In this document: positions 32,736-40,444 of the stretch, piece by piece | Layout: each line of letters opens with the position of its first letter | How positions within the stretch are numbered: position 1 is the first letter of the stretch | DNA from: Phycisphaerales bacterium UBA2396 | Lineage (GTDB): Bacteria; Planctomycetota; Phycisphaerae; Phycisphaerales; UBA1924 | NCBI GenBank assembly: GCA_002343325.1 | Contig: DDSG01000180.1 | Span: 13,845-77,844, forward strand | Reading direction: 5' to 3' | DNA: 64,000 bases | The notes under the pieces: generated by a model | Database searches by the model: none | The model's input: only the letters and a program-made list of their open reading frames with translations | Told to the model about the DNA's origin: nothing | Program-made: the position numbers and the translations under genes

Positions 32736-33356
32736 ATGGCCACCCGCAAGTCCAACCGCAGCAAGTCGAGCAAGGCACCCGCCCGCGATGCGCAGCGGAC
32801 CAAGGTCGTCTGGGGCACGCTTCTGGCGAGCCTCACGGTCGTGGCGGGCGTGCTCTACGTCGTGAACGGCGCGGGCAAGGGTGACGGCATCGCCCTGATG
32901 TCGGTTGCGCCCAAGCCCGGTTCGATCTTCGAGACCCCGGCGGCCCTCAACGGCTGGAACCGCATCGTCATCATCGATAACTCCTCCCCCTTCGGCAACG
33001 TCGAGACCCTCACCAAGCGTGCGGCCGAGCTCGGCGAGAAGAGCGGGATCGGCGTCCACTTCGTGGTCGGCAACGGCCGAAGCCTCGACGACGGAAAGGC
33101 CTACCGGCTCGACCGCTGGGACCAGCAGGCTCCGGCGTCGCCCGCGTACGGATCCGACCTTTCGGACGGCAAGACGATCGTGATCTGCCTGGTGGGCAAC
33201 ACCGAGCGGTCCCGCGTCACCGACGCTCAGTTCCAGAACACCGCCACGCTGACCGCCCGGCTGGCCGCCCGCTTCGGGATTCCCGCCTCGCGGGTCGAGC
33301 TTCGGGTTGGTGCCGGCCTGAACCGGGCCGCGTTCCTGCAGGCGATCGGCGGCTGA
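32736..33356 (+). CDS. Membrane-anchored amidase-like protein, zinc ligands apparently lost
   Basis: The 206-residue protein has a basic N-terminus, one membrane helix (about 24-43) and an outer domain. That domain follows the pattern of N-acetylmuramoyl-L-alanine amidases (AmpD/PGRP fold): WNRIVIIDNSSPFGN, then VHFVVGNGRSLDDGKAY, then TIVICLVGN and LAARFGIPASRV. In active members the first strand ends in HHSAT; here it is IDNSS (80-84), and the other zinc ligands (GAH, GHRD) are also missing. It is therefore probably a non-catalytic peptidoglycan-binding or regulatory protein. The assignment rests on motif order, not on a search. Confidence 0.7.
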   Translation: MATRKSNRSKSSKAPARDAQRTKVVWGTLLASLTVVAGVLYVVNGAGKGDGIALMSVAPKPGSIFETPAALNGWNRIVIIDNSSPFGNVETLTKRAAELGEKSGIGVHFVVGNGRSLDDGKAYRLDRWDQQAPASPAYGSDLSDGKTIVICLVGNTERSRVTDAQFQNTATLTARLAARFGIPASRVELRVGAGLNRAAFLQAIGG

Positions 33357-33379
33357 GACCACAGTGCTGTATGATGACC

Positions 33380-33410
33380 CGCCCTGACCCAACGGTCGGG
33401 GCGTTGTTTT
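33380..33410 (+). terminator. Intrinsic terminator after the amidase-like gene
   Basis: CGCCCTGACC and GGTCGGGGCG form a 10-bp stem with one wobble pair around a CAAC loop, followed by TTGTTTT. It separates the amidase-like gene from the kinase gene. Confidence 0.75.
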
Positions 33411-33607
33411 CAGGGAAATGTACGGTTGAGCATCGGGGACAGCCGGGTATTCGGGGGCTACCGTTGCTCCCCCGGGGCAATCCCGGATCTTCCAGCCCGT
33501 TCGGGCAACTGGGAGCGGGTGTGTAAGCCGGTCGTGTGGGCCGGGGAGAAGGCAGCGTGCACGGCGTTCTGGCCGTGGGCGTCTTGATAGAGGAACGGTC
33601 GGCGGCG

Positions 33608-34516
33608 ATGACGCGGGAGATGCCAGAGTTCAAGAAGGGCGACACGGTCGAGGGGTACCGGATCCTGGGTGAACTGGGGCGCGGTGCCGCGTCGGTCATT
33701 TACCTCGTCAAGGACTCGAAGACCGACCACATCTGGGCGCTCAAGCATGTCGCCAAGCTTGATCCGAAGGACCAGCGGTTCCTCGATCAAGCCGAGGGCG
33801 AGGCCGACGTCAATCGCGCGCTGACACACTCGAAGATCCGCAAGATCGAGAAGGTGATCCGCAAGCGTGCGAGCCTGCTGAGCGGGGTGACGGATCTGTA
33901 CATCATCATGGAGCTGGTGGACGGCGAGAGCCTCGACCGCAGCCCGCCCCGGACGTTCGAGCAGGCGGTCAGCGTGTTCCAGCAGACGGCCGACGCGCTG
34001 GCGTACATGCACGATCGCGGGTACGTCCACGCGGACATGAAGCCCAACAACATCGTGATGACCGCGAGCGGCGAGGTCAAGATCATCGATCTTGGCCAGA
34101 GCTGCAAGGTCGGCACGGTGAAGGGACGGATCCAGGGGACGCCGGACTACATCGCCCCGGAGCAGGTGCACTGTCGCCCGATCACGCCCAAGACGGACGT
34201 GTACAACCTCGGCGCGACGATGTACTACCTGCTGACGAGGACGAAGGTGCCGACGGCTCTGGCGGGGGGCGATTCGCTCGTGAGCCGGCTGGACGACAAC
34301 CTCATCAGCAAGCCCAAGCCGATCCTTGAACTGAATCCCCGCGTCGACGCTCGGCTGGCGGAACTGATCATGCAGTGCGTCGAGGTCGATCCGGAGCGTC
34401 GCCCGGCGTCGATGCGGTACGTCGCGGACAAGCTCAATCTCATCCTTGGCATTCTGCGTGCCAAGCGCGACGGTACGGGCGCGTTCAACGCGATGGACAG
34501 CGAGCCCGGCGTGTAA
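33608..34516 (+). CDS. Serine/threonine protein kinase, HAD/DLG variant, soluble
   Basis: The 302-residue protein is a Hanks-type kinase consisting of little more than the catalytic domain. LGRGAASVIYLV is the glycine loop, ALKH holds the ATP Lys46, VHADMKPNN (140-148) is the catalytic loop with HAD in place of HRD, and IIDLGQS has DLG (161-163) in place of DFG. GTPDYIAPEQ is the activation-segment end. All essential Lys/Asp residues remain, so activity is expected, without the usual RD-type activation. There is no membrane helix or sensor domain. The metallophosphoesterase gene begins 20 bases after the stop, suggesting a kinase/phosphatase pair. The ATG at 33608 was chosen because the fold starts just after it. 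Confidence 0.9.
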   Translation: MTREMPEFKKGDTVEGYRILGELGRGAASVIYLVKDSKTDHIWALKHVAKLDPKDQRFLDQAEGEADVNRALTHSKIRKIEKVIRKRASLLSGVTDLYIIMELVDGESLDRSPPRTFEQAVSVFQQTADALAYMHDRGYVHADMKPNNIVMTASGEVKIIDLGQSCKVGTVKGRIQGTPDYIAPEQVHCRPITPKTDVYNLGATMYYLLTRTKVPTALAGGDSLVSRLDDNLISKPKPILELNPRVDARLAELIMQCVEVDPERRPASMRYVADKLNLILGILRAKRDGTGAFNAMDSEPGV

Positions 34517-34536
34517 GCGGCCCGCGGAGGGCGAAC

Positions 34537-35451
34537 GTGGACCTGGCGGCCTTGCCACTTCAAGACGCGGATGCTGCGGCGGCGATCCTGCGCCGGGGCG
34601 CGGCCTCGAACTTCTCGGCCTCCTGCCGCCGGGGATCGATCGACCAGATAGAGGCACCGGGGCTGCTCATCGCGACGGGCGATCTGCACGACAATCCGCT
34701 TCACCTGGCGAGGCTCGTCGCGGCGGCCGGCATGGGCCCGGATGTTCCCGATGGGTCGCCAGGACCGCACCTCACGCTGCACGAGATCATCCATCCGCCG
34801 CGGTTGATCAACGGGATGGACTTCTCGTTCCGTGCGCTCATGCGGGCGGCGGCGCTCAAGAGCGCCTTCCCCGAACGAGTGCACGTCCTGCTCGGCAATC
34901 ATGAGCTTGCTCAGGTCATCGGCACCGCCATCATGAAGGACGGCGTGAAGTACCTCGAAGCGTTCGACGAGGGGCTCGACACGGCGTACGGGGGTAAGGC
35001 CGCGGACGTGCGCGCCGCGATCCGCGAGTTTGTGATGTCCATGCCCATCGCGCTGCGGTGCGTCTGCCCCGGGCCGGACGGAAGCCCGGGCGGCCGCCAC
35101 ATCCTCTGCTCGCACAGCGTGCCGAGCCCGGGGACGATGGGGCGCTTCGACCCGACGATTCTGTCCCGCGATCTGGAGCCCCGGGATTACGAGCCGCTTC
35201 GGGGCAGCGCGTACACCATGGTGTGGGGACGTGCGCACGACGCGGAGCTTCTGGAGGATCTGGTGGAGCGATGGGGGATCAACCTGTTCATCATCGGGCA
35301 CGAGAAGGCCGAGCGGGGCATCCGGGTGATCCCGCCGAATGCGATCATCCTCAACAGCGACCACGACGAGGGAGTCTATCTGCCGATTGATTTGTCGAAC
35401 CCCCCCACCCTCGAGGAGGCGTCGCGGCTGGTGGTTCGGCTCCGCGAATAG
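34537..35451 (+). CDS. Metallophosphoesterase, PPP-like, paired with the kinase
   Basis: The 304-residue protein starts at GTG 34537 behind a GGAGGG site. The calcineurin-like metal-binding motifs are TGDLHDNPLHL, LLGNHEL, CSHSVPSPG and IGHEKAE. The order fits a PPP-type Ser/Thr phosphatase or a related diesterase, although the second motif (GDxxDRG) is not obvious. Because it lies 20 bases behind a protein kinase gene, reversing that kinase's phosphorylation is a natural hypothesis. It lacks signal peptide and membrane helix, as does the kinase. Confidence 0.82.
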   Translation: MDLAALPLQDADAAAAILRRGAASNFSASCRRGSIDQIEAPGLLIATGDLHDNPLHLARLVAAAGMGPDVPDGSPGPHLTLHEIIHPPRLINGMDFSFRALMRAAALKSAFPERVHVLLGNHELAQVIGTAIMKDGVKYLEAFDEGLDTAYGGKAADVRAAIREFVMSMPIALRCVCPGPDGSPGGRHILCSHSVPSPGTMGRFDPTILSRDLEPRDYEPLRGSAYTMVWGRAHDAELLEDLVERWGINLFIIGHEKAERGIRVIPPNAIILNSDHDEGVYLPIDLSNPPTLEEASRLVVRLRE

Positions 35452-35523
35452 GGACTGTTTCGTCGGCAATGGTGGCGATAGACGTTCCATGCCACGCGGC
35501 ACGGCGGGGTGTACGCTCAAGGC

Positions 35524-37770
35524 ATGAGAATCAACGTAACGGCGAGCGCGGCGTGTCTGGCGGTGGCGATGGTGTGGGCGAGCGGGTCGGCGGCGGCCCT
35601 GGCCCCGGTGGAGGCCCCTTCGCAGGCCTTGAGCAGCCCGATCGCCGAATCGCTCGGCGAGGGGATCGCGGTGTTCCACGCCTCGGCGGAGGCTCGCGAT
35701 CGGGCCTTGCCGTCGTTTTCAATGGTGGTGCCGCGGCGAGGGCAGGCCGGCGCGGGCGATGTGGGCCTGTCGCCGAAGTTTGCGGAGGCGGGCGGCAAGC
35801 AGGTGGTGACGATCCGTGTTCCCGCGGGGACGAGCCTGTACGGGACGGGCGAGGTCGCCGGGCCGCTGCTGCGGAACGGGTCGAAGGTGACGCTTTGGAA
35901 TCACGACGCGTACGGGTACGACGACAAGACGCCGCACCTGTACCAGAGCCATCCGTGGGTGCTGGGGGTTCGGGCCGACGGAACGAGCTTCGGGGTCATC
36001 TTCGACAGCACCTACCGGCAGGTGATCGAGCTTCCGGGGACGGGCGGCGGGGACATCCGCACGACGGTCGACGGCCGGGCGTTTCCGGTGATCGTGATCG
36101 AGCGGAAGACGCCCCAGGAGGTGGTGAAGGCGTTGGCGGACCTGACGGGGAAGATGCCGCTGCCGCCGAAGTGGTCGCTGGGGTATCACCAGTGCCGATA
36201 CTCGTACTTCCCCGAGTCGCAGGTTCGGGAGATCGCGTCGGGCTTTCGGTCGCGTCGGATTCCGTGCGACGTGATCTGGTTCGACATCGACTACATGGAG
36301 GGGTTCCGGGTGTTCACGTTCAACCCGGGGCACTTTCCGGATCCGGCGAAGCTGAACGCGGATCTGAAAGCGCAAGGGTTCCACAACGTGTGGATGATCA
36401 ACCCCGGGATCAAGAGCCGCGAGGTCGCGAGCCCGAATGATCCGCCGAAGGAGACGTACGAGGCGGAGCCGGCGGCGTTGAAGGCGTCGCGTGAAGCCCA
36501 GCGGAACGTGTTCCGCGCGATCCGCGACGCGGGCCTGAAGGGCGATCACTACGTGAAACGAGCGGACGGCACGGTGTACGAGGGCGAAGTGTGGCCCGGG
36601 CAGTGCTATTTCCCGGACTACCTGCGGGCCGAGACGCGTGAATGGTGGGCGGGGCTGTACGCGCCGTTCATGGCCAAGGGCGTGACGGGCGTCTGGAACG
36701 ACATGAACGAGCCGGCGATCTTCAACGTGCAGAGCAAGACGATGCCCGAGGACAACGTGCACCGGGCGGATGAAGCGCTCGGCGGGCAGGGCACGCACGC
36801 TCGCTACCACAACGTCTACGGGATGATGATGATCAAGGCGACGCGCGAGGGCATTCTCGCCGCGAATCCGGAGAAGCGTCCTTTCGTGCTGAGCCGTGCG
36901 AACTTCCTGGGGGGACATCGGTACGGCGCGACGTGGACCGGGGACAACACGGCGGACTGGCGGCACGTCGAGTGGTCGGTGAGCATGGTGCTCAACATCG
37001 GGCTGTCCGGGCAGCCGAACATCGGGCCGGATATTGGCGGGTTCGCGGGCAACGGCCCCGACGGTGAGCCGCCGATGGATCGCGGGACGCAGTTTGCCCG
37101 GTGGATGGGGTTCGGCGCGTTGCTGCCGTTCGCTCGCGGGCACACGGGCAAGGACAACATCCAGAAGGAGCCCTGGAGCTTCGGCGAGCAGGTCGAGGCG
37201 ACGTGTCGGCGTGCGATCGAGCGTCGGTACCGCCTCATGCCTTACTTCTACACGCTGTTCGAGGAAGCGAGCCGGACGGGCATGCCTGTGGCGAGGCCTT
37301 TGTTCTTCGCGGACCCGACGGACGTGGCGCTGCGCAGCGAGGACGACGCGTTCCTGCTGGGCGAGGGGCTTTTGGTGGTGGCGGAGATGGCGCCGGATCG
37401 CAGCCGCGAGCCGGTGATGCCCAAGGGCACGTGGCGGAAGGTCTCGTTCGAGGGAGAGGCGGCCGACCCGAATCTGCCGGACTTGTACCTCCGCGGCGGG
37501 AGCATCGTGCCGACGGGTCCGGTGATGCAGTTCGTGGACGAGATGCCGCTGACGGAAGTCACGCTGCTCGTGTCGCTCGACGAGAACGGCGAGGCCCGCG
37601 GCGAGCTCTACGAGGACGCGGGCGACGGCTTTGGATACCAGAAAGGCGAGTTCCTTCGGTCTCGCTTCCACGCCAAGAGCGAAGGCGGCGAGGTGAAACT
37701 CACCGTGACGAGCGAGGGCAGTTGGAAAGCGCCGCAGGGTCGTCAGTATCGGGCTGTCGTCTTGAAGTAA
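35524..37770 (+). CDS. Glycoside hydrolase family 31 alpha-glucosidase, exported
   Basis: The 748-residue protein starts with a signal peptide (MRINVTASAACLAVAMVWAS). The GH31 barrel is clear: WSLGYHQCRYSY, IWFDIDYMEGF, GVWNDMNEP with the nucleophile Asp, and TWTGDNTADW with the acid/base Asp. IGPDIGGFAGN follows, and C-terminal beta domains include the DUF5110-like end. It should release glucose or xylose from alpha-linked oligosaccharides in the periplasm. It is transcribed away from the kinase pair by 72 bases and converges on the respiratory operon. Confidence 0.93.
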   Translation: MRINVTASAACLAVAMVWASGSAAALAPVEAPSQALSSPIAESLGEGIAVFHASAEARDRALPSFSMVVPRRGQAGAGDVGLSPKFAEAGGKQVVTIRVPAGTSLYGTGEVAGPLLRNGSKVTLWNHDAYGYDDKTPHLYQSHPWVLGVRADGTSFGVIFDSTYRQVIELPGTGGGDIRTTVDGRAFPVIVIERKTPQEVVKALADLTGKMPLPPKWSLGYHQCRYSYFPESQVREIASGFRSRRIPCDVIWFDIDYMEGFRVFTFNPGHFPDPAKLNADLKAQGFHNVWMINPGIKSREVASPNDPPKETYEAEPAALKASREAQRNVFRAIRDAGLKGDHYVKRADGTVYEGEVWPGQCYFPDYLRAETREWWAGLYAPFMAKGVTGVWNDMNEPAIFNVQSKTMPEDNVHRADEALGGQGTHARYHNVYGMMMIKATREGILAANPEKRPFVLSRANFLGGHRYGATWTGDNTADWRHVEWSVSMVLNIGLSGQPNIGPDIGGFAGNGPDGEPPMDRGTQFARWMGFGALLPFARGHTGKDNIQKEPWSFGEQVEATCRRAIERRYRLMPYFYTLFEEASRTGMPVARPLFFADPTDVALRSEDDAFLLGEGLLVVAEMAPDRSREPVMPKGTWRKVSFEGEAADPNLPDLYLRGGSIVPTGPVMQFVDEMPLTEVTLLVSLDENGEARGELYEDAGDGFGYQKGEFLRSRFHAKSEGGEVKLTVTSEGSWKAPQGRQYRAVVLK

Positions 37771-37822
37771 CTCGGGGCCATCGCCCGGCCGTCAGGGCGA
37801 GCCGACGCCGGATCGGGCCTGC

Positions 37823-38599
37823 TCACACGGGGAGCGGGGCCGGCTTGGCTTTGGGACGATAGCTCACCATCACGAGCGACACAGCGAGGGCAACGCTCGA
37901 CAGGCATGCGGCGGGGAACGTCCAGCCCATGGCCTTAAACCCGGTATTGACGAAGTTCTGAGCGGGAAGGCCGGCCTTTGGCATGGTGAGCAGAGCCGCG
38001 TCCCACTGCCAGGTTCCCTCACGGAGTTCGCCGGGCTTGGCGGGTTCGCCGCGGCGATTGGTGGGGTAGTGAAGGCGCTGGGTGTCGAAGCCGCCCTCGG
38101 GCTTGAACTCGTAGAAATCGAAGGTCCAGTCCTTGCGGAAGACCTCGCCCCAAGTGGCCGGATCGACGCCAGCCCTTGGTGTGCGGGTCACGATCACCAG
38201 GCGATCGGGCAAGTTGCCCAGCTTGAGCTCGTGGATGACACGCTCGGGGTCCTTGGCGGTCGCCTCGACGAACCGCAGGGCTCGCATCCAATCGCGATGG
38301 GCGGCCAGACCGTGGTCCTTGAGGGCCTCGTGCTGGCGGTGCGGGATGGCAACCCGAAGTCGCAGCGCATCATCGCCGTAGCGGACGACCAGGACGCGAT
38401 CTCCCGCCTCGGACATTTCGTCGGTGAGGGAGACATCCCGCCCGGCATAGGAGAAGGAGCGCGTGTCGAGGTCCTGAAAGATGAACCGAGTCGGTGGGTG
38501 TTCGCGATAGAACGTGACCAGTCGGGAGGTCAGCGCGACGAGCGAGCCTGCCAGCACAAGGGCGGAAACCGCGGCAGCGATGGCGAAGGGTCGCGGCAT
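37823..38599 (-). CDS. Two-TM protein at the end of the oxidase operon, unknown function
   Basis: The 258-residue protein has one N-terminal helix (about 7-27), a soluble part of about 190 residues and one C-terminal helix (about 222-246). This hairpin topology is that of SURF1-type oxidase assembly factors, but I see no SURF1 signature motif. It starts 10 bases after the ctaF stop and is the last gene of the series, so a role in cytochrome oxidase assembly is a reasonable guess. No family was recognised. Confidence 0.75.
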   Translation of the reverse strand: MPRPFAIAAAVSALVLAGSLVALTSRLVTFYREHPPTRFIFQDLDTRSFSYAGRDVSLTDEMSEAGDRVLVVRYGDDALRLRVAIPHRQHEALKDHGLAAHRDWMRALRFVEATAKDPERVIHELKLGNLPDRLVIVTRTPRAGVDPATWGEVFRKDWTFDFYEFKPEGGFDTQRLHYPTNRRGEPAKPGELREGTWQWDAALLTMPKAGLPAQNFVNTGFKAMGWTFPAACLSSVALAVSLVMVSYRPKAKPAPLPV

Positions 38600-38609
38600 G
38601 CCGAACGAC

Positions 38610-39623
38610 TCAGTGGGAGGGGGCCGAGTGAGAGGACGACTCGGAGGCCTTCTCGAACAGGCCCTGGGTCAGGCCCTTCTTGGCGCGGCTGGTCTGGGCC
38701 GTGCTCGACGCATCGCCGTCATGATGCCCCCCATGGGACGACGGAGCGGCGTGCTCGGCCACGCTCATGAACAGCTCGGGCCCGAGGAGCTCTTCGAGGC
38801 GCTTGCGAGGCTCGGGGTGCGGGAGGCCGCCGTGCGATACGGCATACTTGAACTCCTCGGCGAGCAGTCGGCGCGTCTCGGGAGCTGCAAGGTCGCGGGC
38901 CTTGGCGAGGGTGTCGTTGAACGCGGCGAGCTTGCACGCGTCCTCGATCGAAATGCCGTCGGTCTTGGCCTTCTGCACGGAGGCCTCGGGAGGAGCGGCA
39001 AGCAGCTCCTGCAGGCGTGCGTCGTAGAGCGGGCGCTGGAGCTTGGAGATGATCGGTGCCTCGATCTGGGCGTAACGGAGATCGACCGCCCCGACGAACA
39101 TCGGCTTGTCGGAGTAGATGATCGGGCGATTGGAGCGGGCCGCCTTGGCGGAGACATCAACCCACTCGGGCAGCTTGCCGTAGACGGTGATCCCCGAGCC
39201 GCCGGCGACGGCCGCGGGAAGCTTTACACGATCAACCGCGCCGCGGTTCCCGATGTCGAGCATGGTGAAGGTGAGGAAGATCACAAAGGCGATCATGGTG
39301 AAGATGAAGATGATGCCGTTGATCGGGTTATCGTGCTTGAGGTGCATGAAGTAGAGGAGCACCAGCACGGACTTGACCGTGGCGATGGACAGCGCGATGA
39401 CCACGTTGACCCACAAGGGCAGGGCGATGTTGAAGGTGTGAGCTATGAACATCTCGGCCTGAGCCGCCGCGACCGTCATCGCGGTGAACATCAGCAGAAT
39501 CGCCAGGATGAAACGGAGCGTGAACGCGGGCGTGACGTGGTGGGCGTGCCCCGATCCATCCCCGTGATGGTCGGCGGAGTGGGACACGTGGTGGGCATGG
39601 GCGGCGTGAGCGTGTGTGGCCAT
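38610..39623 (-). CDS. ctaF: Cytochrome c oxidase subunit IV (caa3 type) with large C-terminal extension
   Basis: CtaF-type subunits are normally about 100-110 residues and form three helices around the oxidase core. Here the membrane part lies in the first 125 residues (helices about 33-53, 70-92, 98-120; LLYFMHLKHD is typical). A further 210 residues follow, hydrophilic and Ala/Glu-rich, with coil-forming stretches and His-rich ends. The first 29 residues carry 11 His. Gene position directly after ctaE supports the assignment. The extension is unlike the family and has no recognisable domain. Confidence 0.85.
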   Translation of the reverse strand: MATHAHAAHAHHVSHSADHHGDGSGHAHHVTPAFTLRFILAILLMFTAMTVAAAQAEMFIAHTFNIALPLWVNVVIALSIATVKSVLVLLYFMHLKHDNPINGIIFIFTMIAFVIFLTFTMLDIGNRGAVDRVKLPAAVAGGSGITVYGKLPEWVDVSAKAARSNRPIIYSDKPMFVGAVDLRYAQIEAPIISKLQRPLYDARLQELLAAPPEASVQKAKTDGISIEDACKLAAFNDTLAKARDLAAPETRRLLAEEFKYAVSHGGLPHPEPRKRLEELLGPELFMSVAEHAAPSSHGGHHDGDASSTAQTSRAKKGLTQGLFEKASESSSHSAPSH

Positions 39624-39677
39624 GTTGATGAGTCCTGTGTGATGCGCGGAAGAGACGAGCGAGGAAAGCCCGCGTGC

Positions 39678-40379
39678 TCAGTGGATGAGGTACAGCAGCG
39701 GGAAGAGGAAGATCCAGATCAGGTCGACCAGGTGCCAGTAGAGCGCCGAGTTCTCGACCATCGTGTAGTGAGTCGGGCCGTACGCCTTCTTGAGCGAGCG
39801 GCGGAGACACCAAGCGAGGAGCCCGGCGCCGATCACGACGTGCAGGGCGTGGATCGCGGTAGCCGAGTAGTACACCGACCACCACATGGGCTCCCAGGCG
39901 TCGTGCGAGAAGGGGTAGCTGAAGAGCGAGCCGGGGCGCTTCCCCTGCGACCACTTGGGGAGGTACTCGAAGATGAACTTGATGGCGATGAAGAGCAGGC
40001 CGCAGAAGATCGTGATAACCAGATTCAGCCTGAGCTTGGCCTGCTGGTTGAGCTGGGCGTTGCGGACGGCCATGGCGGCGGTGTACGACGAGATCAGCAG
40101 GATCACCGTGTTCAGCGCGCCCCATCGCCAATCGAGGTACTGCGACCCGTTCGCGAAAGCCTCGGGGTACTTGAAGCGGAAGTACGTGTACGCCATGAAC
40201 AGCCCGGCAAAGAGCAGCACTTCCGTCGCGAGGAAGAGCCACATGCCGGTCTTGCAGGCGTCGAACTCCTCCTCCGCGTTGCGGAAGTGATGGCCGTGCT
40301 TGTACTGCTGGTACAAGGGCTTGTTCGGGTCGATCTCATGCCCATGCGGAGCAGGAGAATTGGCGTCGATGGTCGTCAT
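39678..40379 (-). CDS. ctaE: Cytochrome c oxidase subunit III
   Basis: CtaE is the multi-helix subunit III of the aa3-type oxidase. I start at ATG 40379 behind CAGGAG, giving 233 residues; the longer frame has only a low-complexity Arg-rich addition. Helical sequence such as GMWLFLATEVLLFAGLF, YYSATAIHALHVVIG and WHLVDLIWIFLFPLLY is typical. It lies between ctaD and ctaF. Confidence 0.95.
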   Translation of the reverse strand: MTTIDANSPAPHGHEIDPNKPLYQQYKHGHHFRNAEEEFDACKTGMWLFLATEVLLFAGLFMAYTYFRFKYPEAFANGSQYLDWRWGALNTVILLISSYTAAMAVRNAQLNQQAKLRLNLVITIFCGLLFIAIKFIFEYLPKWSQGKRPGSLFSYPFSHDAWEPMWWSVYYSATAIHALHVVIGAGLLAWCLRRSLKKAYGPTHYTMVENSALYWHLVDLIWIFLFPLLYLIH

Positions 40380-40444
40380 ACAGGCTCCTGAGGATCGAGC
40401 GAGAATCGGCCGCGGGGGACTTTCTCCCGCGCGGCCGGGATGGA

